From the NCBI GenBank assembly GCA_016714745.1, contig JADKCG010000010.1, positions 1 through 64,000 of the forward strand: a stretch of 64,000 nucleotides of DNA, given 5' to 3'. This document shows positions 5,803-14,841 of the stretch, one piece after another. The stretch's first letter is position 1; each line of letters opens with the position of its first letter. The notes beneath the pieces were generated by a model. That model made no database searches and was not told the DNA's origin. It was given only the letters and a program-made list of their open reading frames with translations. Origin of the DNA: Elusimicrobiota bacterium (GTDB lineage Bacteria > Elusimicrobiota > Elusimicrobia > FEN-1173). The translations under genes and the position numbers were made by a program.

Positions 5803-7506
5803 TTATTTGGGTTTTTTTTGTTTGATTCGAATCAGTGTAATATCAAGGGCGAGGTTGAGGAAACGGTAGTCTTTGCTCAGTTCATCCCAAGGGACCATTT
5901 GGAGGGAGAGTTGGGCTTGATCGAAGGCCTCTTGGAGTCGGCTAAAAAAGATCCCTTCCTGCAACTGGGTGTCAGGCGAGGGGCCCAGCACGATGCCAAG
6001 GGTAACGCCGGCTTGGTTGCATTTTTCAATGAAGGGTTCCACTGGAATTGTCAGGCTTGGAGTGTAGTCAACCTCAAGGGCCGGGTGGAGGAGAAACTTG
6101 AGTTTATGTTTATTTATAATGTCCTCAAATTTTCGTTTCATTTGAACGAGTTCTTTGTCGTGACCGGCAGGGTAAAAAAAGACCACGGGGATTTGGCCTG
6201 GGGCCGCAGGGATGCCGACGGAGGGCAGACCCCCCATTCCTGACCCTGCCACCGGCGTCAAACTTGTTGTTCCCAATGCGGGTTTGGGGAACACGGGCGG
6301 GGCGGCCGGTTTTGGTTGAGAAACCACGGGCATAGGAATCGGTGCTGTTGTTGGCAATCGAGGCGATGGAGGAACCGGTGTGGATGTGTTGGGTGGCCCT
6401 GGGGGCACCGCAACGGCGGGGATGGCTTCCGGTGTGGTCGTTTGGATGGGAGCCGTTGGGGGCTTCGCCACGACTTCCGGAGGTTTTGGCAAAAGGGGAG
6501 GCGATTTTGTTTCGAGGGGAACCGGGTCTGTCCCCGCGGCAGATTCCAGTTTTTTAGGCGGAAGCGGGTTCACGGGAGGAGTGTTTTTATCCACATTCCC
6601 TTTTTGGGGTGACTCTGAAGAAACCGGGCTGATGACATTGACATGTTCTGTTTGGAGGTCAAATCCATCCATTTCTGAGGGAACTTTTTTTGAAGGAGGC
6701 GTGTTCCCGGTGGGGTTTTCTTCTTGAACCCACTCTTCAGGCGGTAAAAGTTCTTTTAAAATTTCTTTCACTAAGTCCAGGGAGATGTCTTCATTATAGA
6801 GTTGGGTGTAGGCCTGGATACGGCGAAGAAACCCTTCCAGTTCCCTAATGTTCGATTTGAGTCGGCTAGCGATGTAAAGCCGAATGTCGTCTGACAAATG
6901 CAGACCTTTTAAGTGGCTTTCCTTTTTTTTGAGAATGGCCACGCGGGTCTCGAGATTGGTGAACTTAATGTCGGCGATGAGACCCCATTCGAAACGGCTC
7001 CGCAACCGGTCTTCCAGGGTTGTCAACATTTTAGGTGGTCGGTCTGAAGTCATGATGATCTGTTTGCCGCTGGCATGGAGGTCATTGAACATATGAAAAA
7101 ACTCTTCTTGGGTCGCCTCGGAAGTGGCCAAGAACTGGATATCGTCCACTAAAAGAAGGTCGAGGGCTCGGTATCGTTCACGGAGCGTTTGCAGTCGACC
7201 GGCTTGCAGAAGTTCGATCACCTCGGTCATGAATTGTTGGGCGGTGACATAGATAACTCGGGTTTTAGGATCCCGTTGCAGGACCCGGTGTCCGACCGAT
7301 TGCATGAGATGGGTTTTTCCAATCCCGACCGGTCCGTAAAGGAACAGAGGATTGTAGGCCTTCCCGAGATTTTCTGAAACCGCCAGGGACGCCGCGTGAG
7401 GGAACCGATTGTGGGGCCCCACGACAAATTCTTCGAATGTGTTGACGGGGATCAGCCGGGTATCCCCCGCGCCAAAAGTCGATTCGGGTGGAGCGGTGGG
7501 GGTCAT
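5803..7506 (-). CDS. DnaA-type AAA+ ATPase with proline-rich linker and FYPAG domain
   Basis: 567 residues. Residues about 20-260 are a DnaA-family AAA+ module: Walker A GPVGIGKT (58-65), Walker B LLLVDD (117-122), sensor I IIMTSDRPPK, arginine finger in LRSRFEWGL and sensor II IRELEGFLRR. The DnaA domain IV DNA-binding helix-turn-helix is absent. Instead a Pro/Thr-rich linker (about 265-430) leads to a C-terminal domain (439-567) starting VVFFYPAG. The same domain ends the neighbouring protein, so the two share a module. The start overlaps the stop of that neighbour by 4 nt. It is last in the pilT operon. It is not the replication initiator; a role in the pilus or surface machinery is inferred from context only. 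Confidence 0.8.
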   Translation of the reverse strand: MTPTAPPESTFGAGDTRLIPVNTFEEFVVGPHNRFPHAASLAVSENLGKAYNPLFLYGPVGIGKTHLMQSVGHRVLQRDPKTRVIYVTAQQFMTEVIELLQAGRLQTLRERYRALDLLLVDDIQFLATSEATQEEFFHMFNDLHASGKQIIMTSDRPPKMLTTLEDRLRSRFEWGLIADIKFTNLETRVAILKKKESHLKGLHLSDDIRLYIASRLKSNIRELEGFLRRIQAYTQLYNEDISLDLVKEILKELLPPEEWVQEENPTGNTPPSKKVPSEMDGFDLQTEHVNVISPVSSESPQKGNVDKNTPPVNPLPPKKLESAAGTDPVPLETKSPPLLPKPPEVVAKPPTAPIQTTTPEAIPAVAVPPGPPNTSTPVPPSPRLPTTAPIPMPVVSQPKPAAPPVFPKPALGTTSLTPVAGSGMGGLPSVGIPAAPGQIPVVFFYPAGHDKELVQMKRKFEDIINKHKLKFLLHPALEVDYTPSLTIPVEPFIEKCNQAGVTLGIVLGPSPDTQLQEGIFFSRLQEAFDQAQLSLQMVPWDELSKDYRFLNLALDITLIRIKQKKPK

Positions 7507-8999
7507 CCGATTGTCCGAATGCGCCGTTTAAACATCATCAATTCCACCATTAAATCCATATACAGTAATTTTGAAGCCACCTCCGCTGAGGGAACAAGGA
7601 AGCACCGAAGTCCGGCGGCCTGGGCTTCACCCACCAGTGGATCCAAAATTTCAATTCCCGCCCCTTCCGGAAGGATCACAAAGAAAATGTCAGACCCGCT
7701 GGTTTTTGATTTCCATATCCATTCTGTTGAATTTTCAAGAGAGATCGCCGTTGGAACAGAGAGAGCCACCTGGAAAGAGGTCGGCCGTCTGGATTTCTTT
7801 TGCGCCACATCGATCAATGTTTTTAAGAATTGGTCCATAACCGGTTCTTGACCCGCCGGATAAAAAATGGAAATGCGAAGGGCGGCGGCTTCGTCCTGTT
7901 TGACGGGTAGAGGCACGGAGGGAGGCGGACTCCCTAAATCCATCTTGGCAGGAGGCAGGACAGGTTCCTCACGTGCGGGAACGGGAGAGATTTCCGGAGG
8001 CGGGGAATAAGCCAATGGTTCAACACGGGGAGGTAAACTTGATTCACTCAATGTATTTAATTGCGAGTTCAACTCAGACATCCCGGTCGGGGCCGGCGTG
8101 GGCAGGGGCACCGACAATTCGACCGTGGGCGTTGTTGTTGGAATGGGCGTTGCGGGAGTCGGTGGCGGCGCGTCTTTCCCACTTGCGGGTTTCTCGGGTA
8201 TAGGAATTAACTGTGGAATCACCAACGGAGCCTCCACCGTTCGACCAGCGGGCGGTAGCGCGGGTTTTGGTAAAGGGATCGAAGGGGGCGAAATTTTTGG
8301 CATGGGGACTGACGGGAGCGGCGCCCCAGGCATGGGGGGCGCGCCTGGGAAAGACCTTGGGGGTTGAACCGGTCGAACAATGTTGGGGATCATCCCTGGG
8401 GGTGGCAAGGGATTTCCCGGGACAGGCTGAGCGGGGGCCGCCGGGCCAGCCCCTAGTGGAATGGAGGGCGGCCGAGGGGGTGGAGGAGTTCCGGGGCGGC
8501 CGGGAATGGCGACCCGAGGCAACGGCATACCCGCCGGCGGAGAAGCGAAGGGGGAAGGACTCTGCATCGGTGTTTCACCCCCTGTTTTTACAGGCAGGGG
8601 AGGCCGGTTTGCAGGGACCGGTGCCGCGGGATGTGCCGATCCCAAGCGAGCCATTTTGTTCATAACGAAGGTGTGTTCATCCTCAGTCAAATTGGTAAGG
8701 TCTTGGAGCGCCTCGCTCAGTCCCTCCAAAATTCCAACCAATTCGTTTGACGCGGTTATCCCGGTCGTGTCTTTCGTTAAAGACATGACTTGATTTTGAA
8801 TCGATAGCCGTTCTGAGATTGGGGCATCCACGACAAAAATGACCCATTGGAACACATCACCCGATATTTCCTGAACAGTTTGACAGCTTTTGGGGTGAGC
8901 TTGAAGGATTTTGTCAACGTCCACTCGATCTCCCTGAATTTTCAGGAGATAGCAGTCGGTTTGGGCAGACAGCAACATTTCCCACCGCTGGATGGCCAT
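7503..8999 (-). CDS. Proline-rich protein with C-terminal FYPAG domain
   Basis: 498 residues, no family recognised. Residues 1-150 form a soluble domain (MAIQRWEMLLSAQTDCYLLK...). A very Pro-rich linker spans about 155-365, and the C-terminal domain (373-498) begins ISIFYPAG and ends in a segment like the C-terminus of the DnaA-like partner (FLVPSAEVASKLLYMDLMV against QMVPWDELSKDYRFLNLAL). No signal peptide or membrane helix. It lies 36 nt after pilT and overlaps the next gene by 4 nt, so production of the three proteins is probably linked. Confidence 0.75.
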   Translation of the reverse strand: MAIQRWEMLLSAQTDCYLLKIQGDRVDVDKILQAHPKSCQTVQEISGDVFQWVIFVVDAPISERLSIQNQVMSLTKDTTGITASNELVGILEGLSEALQDLTNLTEDEHTFVMNKMARLGSAHPAAPVPANRPPLPVKTGGETPMQSPSPFASPPAGMPLPRVAIPGRPGTPPPPRPPSIPLGAGPAAPAQPVPGNPLPPPGMIPNIVRPVQPPRSFPGAPPMPGAPLPSVPMPKISPPSIPLPKPALPPAGRTVEAPLVIPQLIPIPEKPASGKDAPPPTPATPIPTTTPTVELSVPLPTPAPTGMSELNSQLNTLSESSLPPRVEPLAYSPPPEISPVPAREEPVLPPAKMDLGSPPPSVPLPVKQDEAAALRISIFYPAGQEPVMDQFLKTLIDVAQKKSRRPTSFQVALSVPTAISLENSTEWIWKSKTSGSDIFFVILPEGAGIEILDPLVGEAQAAGLRCFLVPSAEVASKLLYMDLMVELMMFKRRIRTIG

Positions 9000-9035
9000 C
9001 TAATTTAACCTCACTTTCGGATGTCCTGAAAGGGA

Positions 9036-10118
9036 CTAGGCATCCCCGAGCCGAAGGGTGTTCATCTTGACCAAAAGATCGTCCGGGTTGGTGGAAGCGT
9101 CGAGGGCTTCTTCTTTCGTGATCTTGTGGTCGTTAAAGAGGCGGATGATGTCTTGATCGAACGAATGCATTCCATAGTACGCCCCCTGCTCAATGGCCCG
9201 GTTGACCTCGTTGGCTTTCTCTTCCATCAAGAGTTTTCGGATGAGCGATGTCACCACCAGCGTTTCTGTCGCCGGAAAGCGTTCGCGTCCATCCGCAGAT
9301 TCAAGCAGTCGTTGGGCGACGATGCCTTTTAAAACGTTGGCAATCCGGGCTTTCGCCCCGGCCTGTTCGGCGGGGTGGTACGATTCGAGCAGACGTCCCA
9401 TGGTTTGAGAGGCATCCATCGTGTGGATGGTCCCCAACACCAGATGGCCGGTTTCTGCCGCCGTTATCCCCGCCTGGATGGATTCGGCGTCACGCATTTC
9501 TCCCAAGACCACCACATCGGGGTCTTGGCGGAGAAGATGCTTGACCGCCGAGCCAAAGGACGGCGTGTCTTGCCCGACTTCCCGCTGGGCGATGGAGGAT
9601 TTGTCGTTGGTGTGGTAATACTCGATGGGATCTTCGATCATGATCATGTTGTAGGCGAAGTTTTTATTGATGTAATCCACCATCGAGTTGAGAGTTGTTG
9701 TTTTGCCGGCGCCGGTGATGCCGGCCACCAGAAGCATCCCGCGGGTGTTGTGGCACATTTTTCGCATGGTCTCCGCCGGCAGGTTCAGTTCTTCAAAGGA
9801 TTTGACTTGGAGCGGAACGACCCGGAGCGAGAGGGCGACGGTCCCCTTCTGGCGGTAGACATTGACGCGGAACCGGGATAAATCAGGAACGCTGTAAGAC
9901 ATGTCCAATTCGTTGTCGCGCTCAAACACCGCCCGTTGGTTATCGTTCATCAAGAGCTGAGAAAGTTCCTGAATGTGTTCCGCCCCCATTTTATTGAAAC
10001 CCGACGACATCAGACGTCCATGAATACGGACCATGGGCGGGGTCCCGGCTTTGAAATGAATATCCGAAATACCGCTTCGAAGCATTGTTTGAAATAGTTT
10101 ATTGATGTCTACGGCCAC
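9036..10118 (-). CDS. pilT: Twitching motility ATPase PilT
   Basis: Hexameric ATPase that powers type IV pilus retraction, 360 residues. Walker A is GITGAGKT (133-140), with Ala where Ser is common. AQREVGQDT, Walker B with DPDVVVLGEMRD (199-210) and the His box HLVLGTIHT are all present, and the C-terminal TSLIRKLLME corresponds to the AIRNLIRE motif needed for retraction. The start is GTG at 10118 behind a perfect AGGAGG 6 nt upstream. It heads a three-gene operon with the two FYPAG proteins. No pilin, PilB or PilC gene is in the window. Confidence 0.95.
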   Translation of the reverse strand: MAVDINKLFQTMLRSGISDIHFKAGTPPMVRIHGRLMSSGFNKMGAEHIQELSQLLMNDNQRAVFERDNELDMSYSVPDLSRFRVNVYRQKGTVALSLRVVPLQVKSFEELNLPAETMRKMCHNTRGMLLVAGITGAGKTTTLNSMVDYINKNFAYNMIMIEDPIEYYHTNDKSSIAQREVGQDTPSFGSAVKHLLRQDPDVVVLGEMRDAESIQAGITAAETGHLVLGTIHTMDASQTMGRLLESYHPAEQAGAKARIANVLKGIVAQRLLESADGRERFPATETLVVTSLIRKLLMEEKANEVNRAIEQGAYYGMHSFDQDIIRLFNDHKITKEEALDASTNPDDLLVKMNTLRLGDA

Positions 10119-10147
10119 GGGATTCCTCCTGATGTGATGCCTCGCAA

Positions 10148-10178
10148 CGGTTCTTCCTTAAGTATGTACTAAGAACCG
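10148..10178. repeat. Inverted repeat over the pilT promoter
   Basis: CGGTTCTT (10148-10155) and AAGAACCG (10171-10178) are perfect complements around a 15-nt loop. The repeat covers the -10 region of the predicted pilT promoter, so it may be an operator; it lacks a U-tract and is unlikely to be a terminator. Confidence 0.55.
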
Positions 10179-10189
10179 CGACGTTTCAA
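10161..10189 (-). promoter_or_regulatory. Promoter of the pilT operon
   Basis: On the minus strand, TTGAAA (10184-10189), a 17-bp spacer and CATACT (10161-10166), about 45 bp upstream of the pilT start. It lies in the only gap between pilT and the upstream lipoprotein gene. Confidence 0.5.
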
Positions 10190-10196
10190 GCCCTCT

Positions 10197-10751
10197 TTAT
10201 TGCAACGGAAACTTTTTGAACAGGGTGGCGACAGATCCTTCCACCGCCACATCCATGTCAAGGCCCTCGTAGGTGACCGATCCGCTCCATAAAAGCTCCT
10301 GGGTCTCAGGAGAAATCAGACGGGCAGACAGAGACAGCGTGGCGTTGGAGACTAAGATTTGGGCGTCTTGTAAGCCCGCTCCGGACCCGGACGGGTAAAG
10401 GCTTCTTCCTCCCACCTCAGTGATCGGGTTGAGAATCAGGGTTTGGTTTCCCAAGGACCCCTGGAGGGGAACGAGGTATTTTTTGTCGGGAATCACCTGG
10501 GAGATTGTCACTTGAAGCCAAACGTCGGACCCCGCCGATGGGTTTCCCACCCGCACGCGGTACCCCCGGTCCATCAATTGCCTGGCAAACTCATCGGTCA
10601 CAAATCGTTGTTCGGCATATTGGGGTTCAAGGACCAAGACGGTTTTAATCTTTGAAAAATCCATACCAGCCATCGTTGAGGTGCGCACGGGAGCAAAGCA
10701 GGCTGATGTCAACAAAAGCCCCCCGAAAATAATCCACCGAAAGGAACTCAA
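10197..10751 (-). CDS. Predicted outer-membrane lipoprotein
   Basis: 184 residues with a lipoprotein signal ending in the lipobox LTSAC, the lipidated Cys being about residue 18. The mature part begins with a stretch (MDFSKIKTVLVLEP, then FVTDEFARQLMDRGYRVRVG) that resembles the N-terminal fold of CsgG/TolB-like lipoproteins, but I cannot assign a family. The start overlaps the stop of the TPR gene by 4 nt, so it closes the pentose-phosphate operon. It could supply an envelope component to the pilus genes that follow; this is only positional. Confidence 0.7.
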   Translation of the reverse strand: MSSFRWIIFGGLLLTSACFAPVRTSTMAGMDFSKIKTVLVLEPQYAEQRFVTDEFARQLMDRGYRVRVGNPSAGSDVWLQVTISQVIPDKKYLVPLQGSLGNQTLILNPITEVGGRSLYPSGSGAGLQDAQILVSNATLSLSARLISPETQELLWSGSVTYEGLDMDVAVEGSVATLFKKFPLQ

Positions 10752-11162
10752 GGCAACCGTTCCAGGTGACGACGGGCCAGATCCGCCAGGTCGGCAGAGG
10801 GAGACAGGTTGAGGAAACGTTGCCAGGCATAACGCGCTTCAGGATAACGTTTTAGTTTCTCGTAAAGCATGCCGAGGGAATAGAGGGCGGTCTGTGATTT
10901 GGGATCAATCGCGATGGCTCTTTCGAGCGCAGGTTGAGCTAAATCGAAACGTTGCGATTGTAATGCCACCATTCCGAGGGCCGTGTAGGCCGCGGCGTTC
11001 GCAGAATCGGCCTCTGTGGCTTGCTGGAGCGTTTGAAGGGCGAGTTCGTTTTTCCCTTCTTTGGCCAACTCAAGACCTTCTTTCATCAGGTCCTGTGAAA
11101 CGCCCGGCAAACAAACTCAATGTCCCCGTCGCTATCATTAGAAACAAAAGACAACGTTTCAT
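10748..11162 (-). CDS. Secreted TPR protein (frameshifted near the signal peptide)
   Basis: Three tetratricopeptide repeats (for example ALQTLQQATEADSANAAAYTALG and ALERAIAIDPKSQTALYSLG), a protein-protein interaction scaffold. The repeat frame has no ATG at its start, only TTG at 11110. In another frame, an ATG at 11162 overlaps the rpiB stop by 4 nt and encodes a signal peptide, MKRCLLFLMIATGTLSLFAG. Removing one G from the GGG at 11103-11105 joins the two into a 137-residue exported protein. I take this as the true gene, with the break probably a sequencing error. Confidence 0.75.
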
Positions 11163-11608
11163 TGTTCCCCCCCTCTTTCCAAAGCCGCGATCTTTTTGAC
11201 GCGTCGAAGATGTCTCCCACTCGAAAACCGGGTCTTTAACCAGAGACGAGAGAACGTGGTGATTTCAGCTTTCGAAAGGACCCGCGCCCCCAGACAAAGG
11301 ACATTGGCCCTGTTGTGTTCGGCGGCGAGAACCGCGGTTTTTTTGCTCCAGACGACAGCGCCACGCACGCCCTTGATTTTGTTCACAGCGATGCACATGC
11401 CTATTCCCGTCCCACAAATTAATAATCCGCGTTCGGCTTTTCCCTCCGCGACCGCGCGTCCAACAAGAGCGGCATAGTCGGGATAGTCTGTGCTTTCCTC
11501 ATCAAAGGTTCCGACGTCAATGACGGTGTGGCCGTCCGCTCGAAGCGTTTCGAGAAGGCTCTCCTTGACTTTAAACCCTCCGTGATCAGAACCGACAATC
11601 AGTTTCAA
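11159..11608 (-). CDS. rpiB: Ribose-5-phosphate isomerase B
   Basis: Interconverts ribose 5-phosphate and ribulose 5-phosphate; 149 residues of the RpiB/LacAB family. GSDHGG near the N-terminus, FDEESTDYPDYA and GLLICGTGIGMCIAVNK, with the catalytic-loop Cys, are characteristic. It is flanked by 4-nt overlaps with tpiA upstream and the TPR gene downstream, so it belongs to the pentose-phosphate operon. The ending (RVKKIAALERGGEQ) matches the family's dimer-contact tail. Confidence 0.95.
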   Translation of the reverse strand: MKLIVGSDHGGFKVKESLLETLRADGHTVIDVGTFDEESTDYPDYAALVGRAVAEGKAERGLLICGTGIGMCIAVNKIKGVRGAVVWSKKTAVLAAEHNRANVLCLGARVLSKAEITTFSRLWLKTRFSSGRHLRRVKKIAALERGGEQ

Positions 11609-12365
11609 GCAATCGTCTGGAACTTGATGATACGACCAAAATCGTCGGCTTTCAAGCTCGCTCCGCCCACCAAACCGCCATCAATGTCGGATTGGGCCAT
11701 CAACTGATCGATGTTGTCAGGTTTAACAGATCCCCCATAGAGAATTCTCATCTGGGATGCCGCCGCGGCAAAAAGCGTTTCAAGCTTTTTTCGAATAAAG
11801 GCATGAACCTCTTGGGCTTGGGCCGGAGTGGCGGTTTTTCCTGTGCCGATCGCCCACACGGGTTCGTAGGCCACAACGATGGAGGCGCCCTGGGCCGACG
11901 TTAACCCCTTAAGCCCTTCTGTCACCTGGCGCTCCACAACGGAAAAGGTTTTTCCCCCTTCCCTCTCAGCCAGAGTCTCCCCCACGCAAACAACAGGGGT
12001 CAACCCTTGTTGCAAGGCTAATATTGTTTTTTATTCACCAGGGCGTCGGTTTCACCGTACAACTGTCGCCGTTCGGAGTGACCCAATAGAACAAAGGTTC
12101 CCCCCGCGTCTTTGATCATCCCAGGAGCCACTTCTCCAGTGAAGGCGCCTTGCAGATTGTCGTTCATGTTTTGCGCGCCGACCAAGATCGGAGATCCCTT
12201 CGCGGCTTGGGCCACGGCGGCCAGCGCCGTGAAAGGGGGGCAGACAAGGATGTCTCGGTCTTTAACCGACTGTACATCCGAAGCTAGTTTTTTGACTAAT
12301 TCCACACCCTCAGCAATCGTTTTGAACATTTTCCAGTTTCCAGCCATCAGGGGACGACGTGACAT
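11605..12365 (-). CDS. tpiA: Triose-phosphate isomerase (frameshifted)
   Basis: Glycolytic isomerase, 253 residues after correction, the normal length. MAGNWKMFKT holds the N-terminal Asn/Lys, LLGHSERRQLYGE the catalytic His, AYEPVWAIGTGKTATP the catalytic Glu and loop 6, and ILYGGSVKPDN the phosphate loop. The frame breaks at an A6 run (T run 12027-12032 on the plus strand); one added A gives DALVNKKTILALQQGLTP. I chose the ATG at 12365 because AGGAG lies 8 nt upstream and the protein then begins as the family does. It overlaps rpiB by 4 nt. Confidence 0.93.
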
Positions 12366-12421
12366 GAGAGGCTCCTTTGAATCAATTAATCTGTCTATTC
12401 TAGAACAATGCTCCCAATCGA

Positions 12422-13933
12422 TCAACCACCGTTTGTCCAGGAACGGCCGTCTCGGGACAATAGGTCGTCCGCCGCATCTGGGCCCCAACTTCCCGCGTCG
12501 TATGGCAGGGGATGTCCCTCTGTCCAGTGGTTTAAAACCGGGGTCAACCAGGACCAAGCCAGGTTGATCCAGTCGGACCGAATAAAGAGGGTTTGATCTC
12601 CGGCCATGGCATCTAAGAAAAGCCGTTCGTAGGCTTCCGGGGGGCGGCCGAACGATTGGGTGTAATCAAAGTCCATTTCTACCGAACTCATGCACAGTTT
12701 GGGACCCGGATGCTTGGTTTCGAACGAGAGCGACAGGTTTTCTTCCGGCTGAATACGGAGCACCAGCGTGTTGGGGGTGAGGTCGGTGGGTTGAAGAGGT
12801 TGAAACAGTGAATGGGGCACGTGTTTGAACCGAACGATCACCTCGGTTCGCCTCGACGGTAATCGTTTCCCGGACCGAAGATAGAATGGAACGCCTTGCC
12901 AGCGCCAGTTGTCAATCAACACTTTCATGGCCACAAACGTTTCTGTTCGACTTTCAGAGGCGACGCCCGGTTCCTGGAGGTATCCGCGATATTGGCCGCG
13001 CACGCAAAGAGAGTCGGCTCGGTTCGAGGCAATGGGACGGGCGGCTCGTAACACTTTAGAGGCTTCGTCCCTCACTCGGTTGGCATGAAAACTCGCGGGG
13101 GGTTCCATGGCTGTGACACAGAGCAGTTGGAGCAAATGGTTTTGGAACATGTCCCGCAAACAGCCCGCTTCCTCGTAATAGCCGGCCCGGTGCCCGATCC
13201 CGATGTCTTCTGCCACGGTGATTTGGATATGGTCAATAAAGTTGCGATTCCAAAGGGGTTCAAACAGAATATTGGCAAACCGCAATACAAGGATGTTTTG
13301 GACAGTTTCTTTACCCAGATAATGGTCCACCCGATAGATCTGATCTTCGTTAAACGTTTTACGTATTTCCCGGGAAAGGTGCAGGGCCGTGGTCAAATCG
13401 CGCCCGAACGGTTTTTCAATAATGACTCGGGACCACCCGCCGCCATCCACTTGTTCGCGGGCCAGGCCGGCTCGTCCGATTTCCGCAATCACTTTGGCGT
13501 AAAGGCTGGGAGGGACAGAAAGGAAAAACGCCCGGTTTCCCTGAGTCCCATGGGTTCGGTCCAAGGGATCCAGCGCGTCAGAGAGATTTTTGTAGTCGGT
13601 AGGGTCGTCGTAACGAAGAGAGCGGTAATAAAATGACGAGAGAAACAACGAAAGTTGGGTTGGGTCCGCGTTCTTCTCAGAAGAAAGCACAGCGGTCTCT
13701 ACGCGTTTTCTGAATTCGTCGTCTGTCAGCGCCGTTCGCCCAGCTCCCACGACATAAAAAGAAGCGGGCAATTGGTGGGAGGCGCGAAGACGGTAGAGGG
13801 AGGGATAAAGCTTTCGCTCAGCCAAATCCCCCGAGGCCCCGAAAATGATGAGTCCACAAGGGTCGGGACGAGTTTCGATACAAAACCGTTCTTGGACTTT
13901 TGTTCGTAGAACGCCCCCGCCGGAAATTGTCAC
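12422..13933 (-). CDS. zwf: Glucose-6-phosphate 1-dehydrogenase
   Basis: First enzyme of the oxidative pentose-phosphate pathway, 503 residues, intact. IIFGASGDLAERKLYPSLY is the NADP-binding motif, RVDHYLGKETVQNILVLRFAN carries the substrate-binding and catalytic His, and the C-terminal domain has LRSGKRLP. The start is GTG at 13933; its GTGA overlaps the restored gnd stop, which supports both the start and the corrected gnd frame. tpiA follows after 56 nt. Confidence 0.95.
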   Translation of the reverse strand: MTISGGGVLRTKVQERFCIETRPDPCGLIIFGASGDLAERKLYPSLYRLRASHQLPASFYVVGAGRTALTDDEFRKRVETAVLSSEKNADPTQLSLFLSSFYYRSLRYDDPTDYKNLSDALDPLDRTHGTQGNRAFFLSVPPSLYAKVIAEIGRAGLAREQVDGGGWSRVIIEKPFGRDLTTALHLSREIRKTFNEDQIYRVDHYLGKETVQNILVLRFANILFEPLWNRNFIDHIQITVAEDIGIGHRAGYYEEAGCLRDMFQNHLLQLLCVTAMEPPASFHANRVRDEASKVLRAARPIASNRADSLCVRGQYRGYLQEPGVASESRTETFVAMKVLIDNWRWQGVPFYLRSGKRLPSRRTEVIVRFKHVPHSLFQPLQPTDLTPNTLVLRIQPEENLSLSFETKHPGPKLCMSSVEMDFDYTQSFGRPPEAYERLFLDAMAGDQTLFIRSDWINLAWSWLTPVLNHWTEGHPLPYDAGSWGPDAADDLLSRDGRSWTNGG

Positions 13934-14831
13934 TCGGCGCTTTTGACCGCGTGACCGCCGAATTCGTTGCGCAGGGCAGCGAGGACTTTCGCAGAGAAGG
14001 AATCATCTTGCCGTGAAGCGAACCGGGCAAACAGCGAAAGCGCAATGGTCGGCACGGGGACCCCGCTTTGGATCGCCTGTTCCACAGTCCACCGGCCTTC
14101 GCCGGAATCTTCGACAAAACCTCGAAGGCCGTCCAGGGTTGGGTCTTTTCAAACGCTCGTTCCGCCAGTTCCCAAAGCCCAGAGCGCACGACGCTCGACT
14201 GGTTCCACAGGTGGGCGATCTTCCCCAACTCTAAGGGGAACGGCGCAGATTTTAAAAGTTCAAACCCTTCGGCATACCCCTGCATCAGAGCATACTCGAT
14301 GCCATTGTGGATCATTTTAGTGAAGTGCCCCGCTCCGACCGGACCTGCATGAAGGTAACCTTCAGGATTAGGAGCGAGAGTTTTTAAAACAGGTTCCAAC
14401 CGCAAAAAATTTGACGGAGTTCCCCCCACCATCATGCAATAGCCTTTTTCTAAACCCCAAATTCCCCCCGAAGTTCCTGCGTCCATAAAATGAATGCCTT
14501 TCTGGCCCAGGCGCTCCCCCCGCCGCATGGAATCGCTATAACGGGAATTGCCTCCGTCGACAATGAGGTCGTCCGGGGAGAGGTGCCCCGCAAGTTCCAA
14601 GAGGATGGATTCGGTGGCATCGCCGGAGGGAACCATACACCACACCGTTCGGGGTTTTTTAAGTTTGCCAACCAGTTCTGCGAGACTGTAAGCCCCATCG
14701 GCTCCTTTCCCCACAAGAGACCGGGTTTTATCCGGGGTTCGATTAAATACCACCCCCCGGTGCCCCCCTCGCAGGAGTCGCTCCACCATGTTGGCCCCCA
14801 TGCGGCCAAGACCAATAAACCCAAATTCCAT
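13930..14831 (-). CDS. gnd: 6-phosphogluconate dehydrogenase, decarboxylating (frameshifted)
   Basis: NAD(P)-dependent third step of the oxidative pentose-phosphate pathway, short GndA form of about 300 residues. GFIGLGRMGANMV is the nucleotide fold; DGGNSRYSDS, DAGTSGGIWGLEKGY and GHFTKMIHNGIEYALMQ, with the catalytic Lys and Asn, follow. After AERAFEK the frame is lost. One A added to AAAA (T run 14146-14149) restores DPTLDGLRGFVEDSGEGRWT and later LFARFASRQDDSFSAKVL, with the stop at 13930 overlapping the zwf GTG. The uncorrected frame runs on into zwf. Confidence 0.92.
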
Positions 14832-14841
14832 TAATTATTCC

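Noticed and set aside
5704..6243. 179-codon plus-strand frame
   Set aside because: Lies antisense to the DnaA-like gene, whose frame has strong family motifs.
5803..7506. Chromosomal replication initiator DnaA and a nearby origin
   Set aside because: Domain IV is missing, a proline-rich linker and FYPAG domain replace it, and no dnaN, gyrB or DnaA-box cluster is near.
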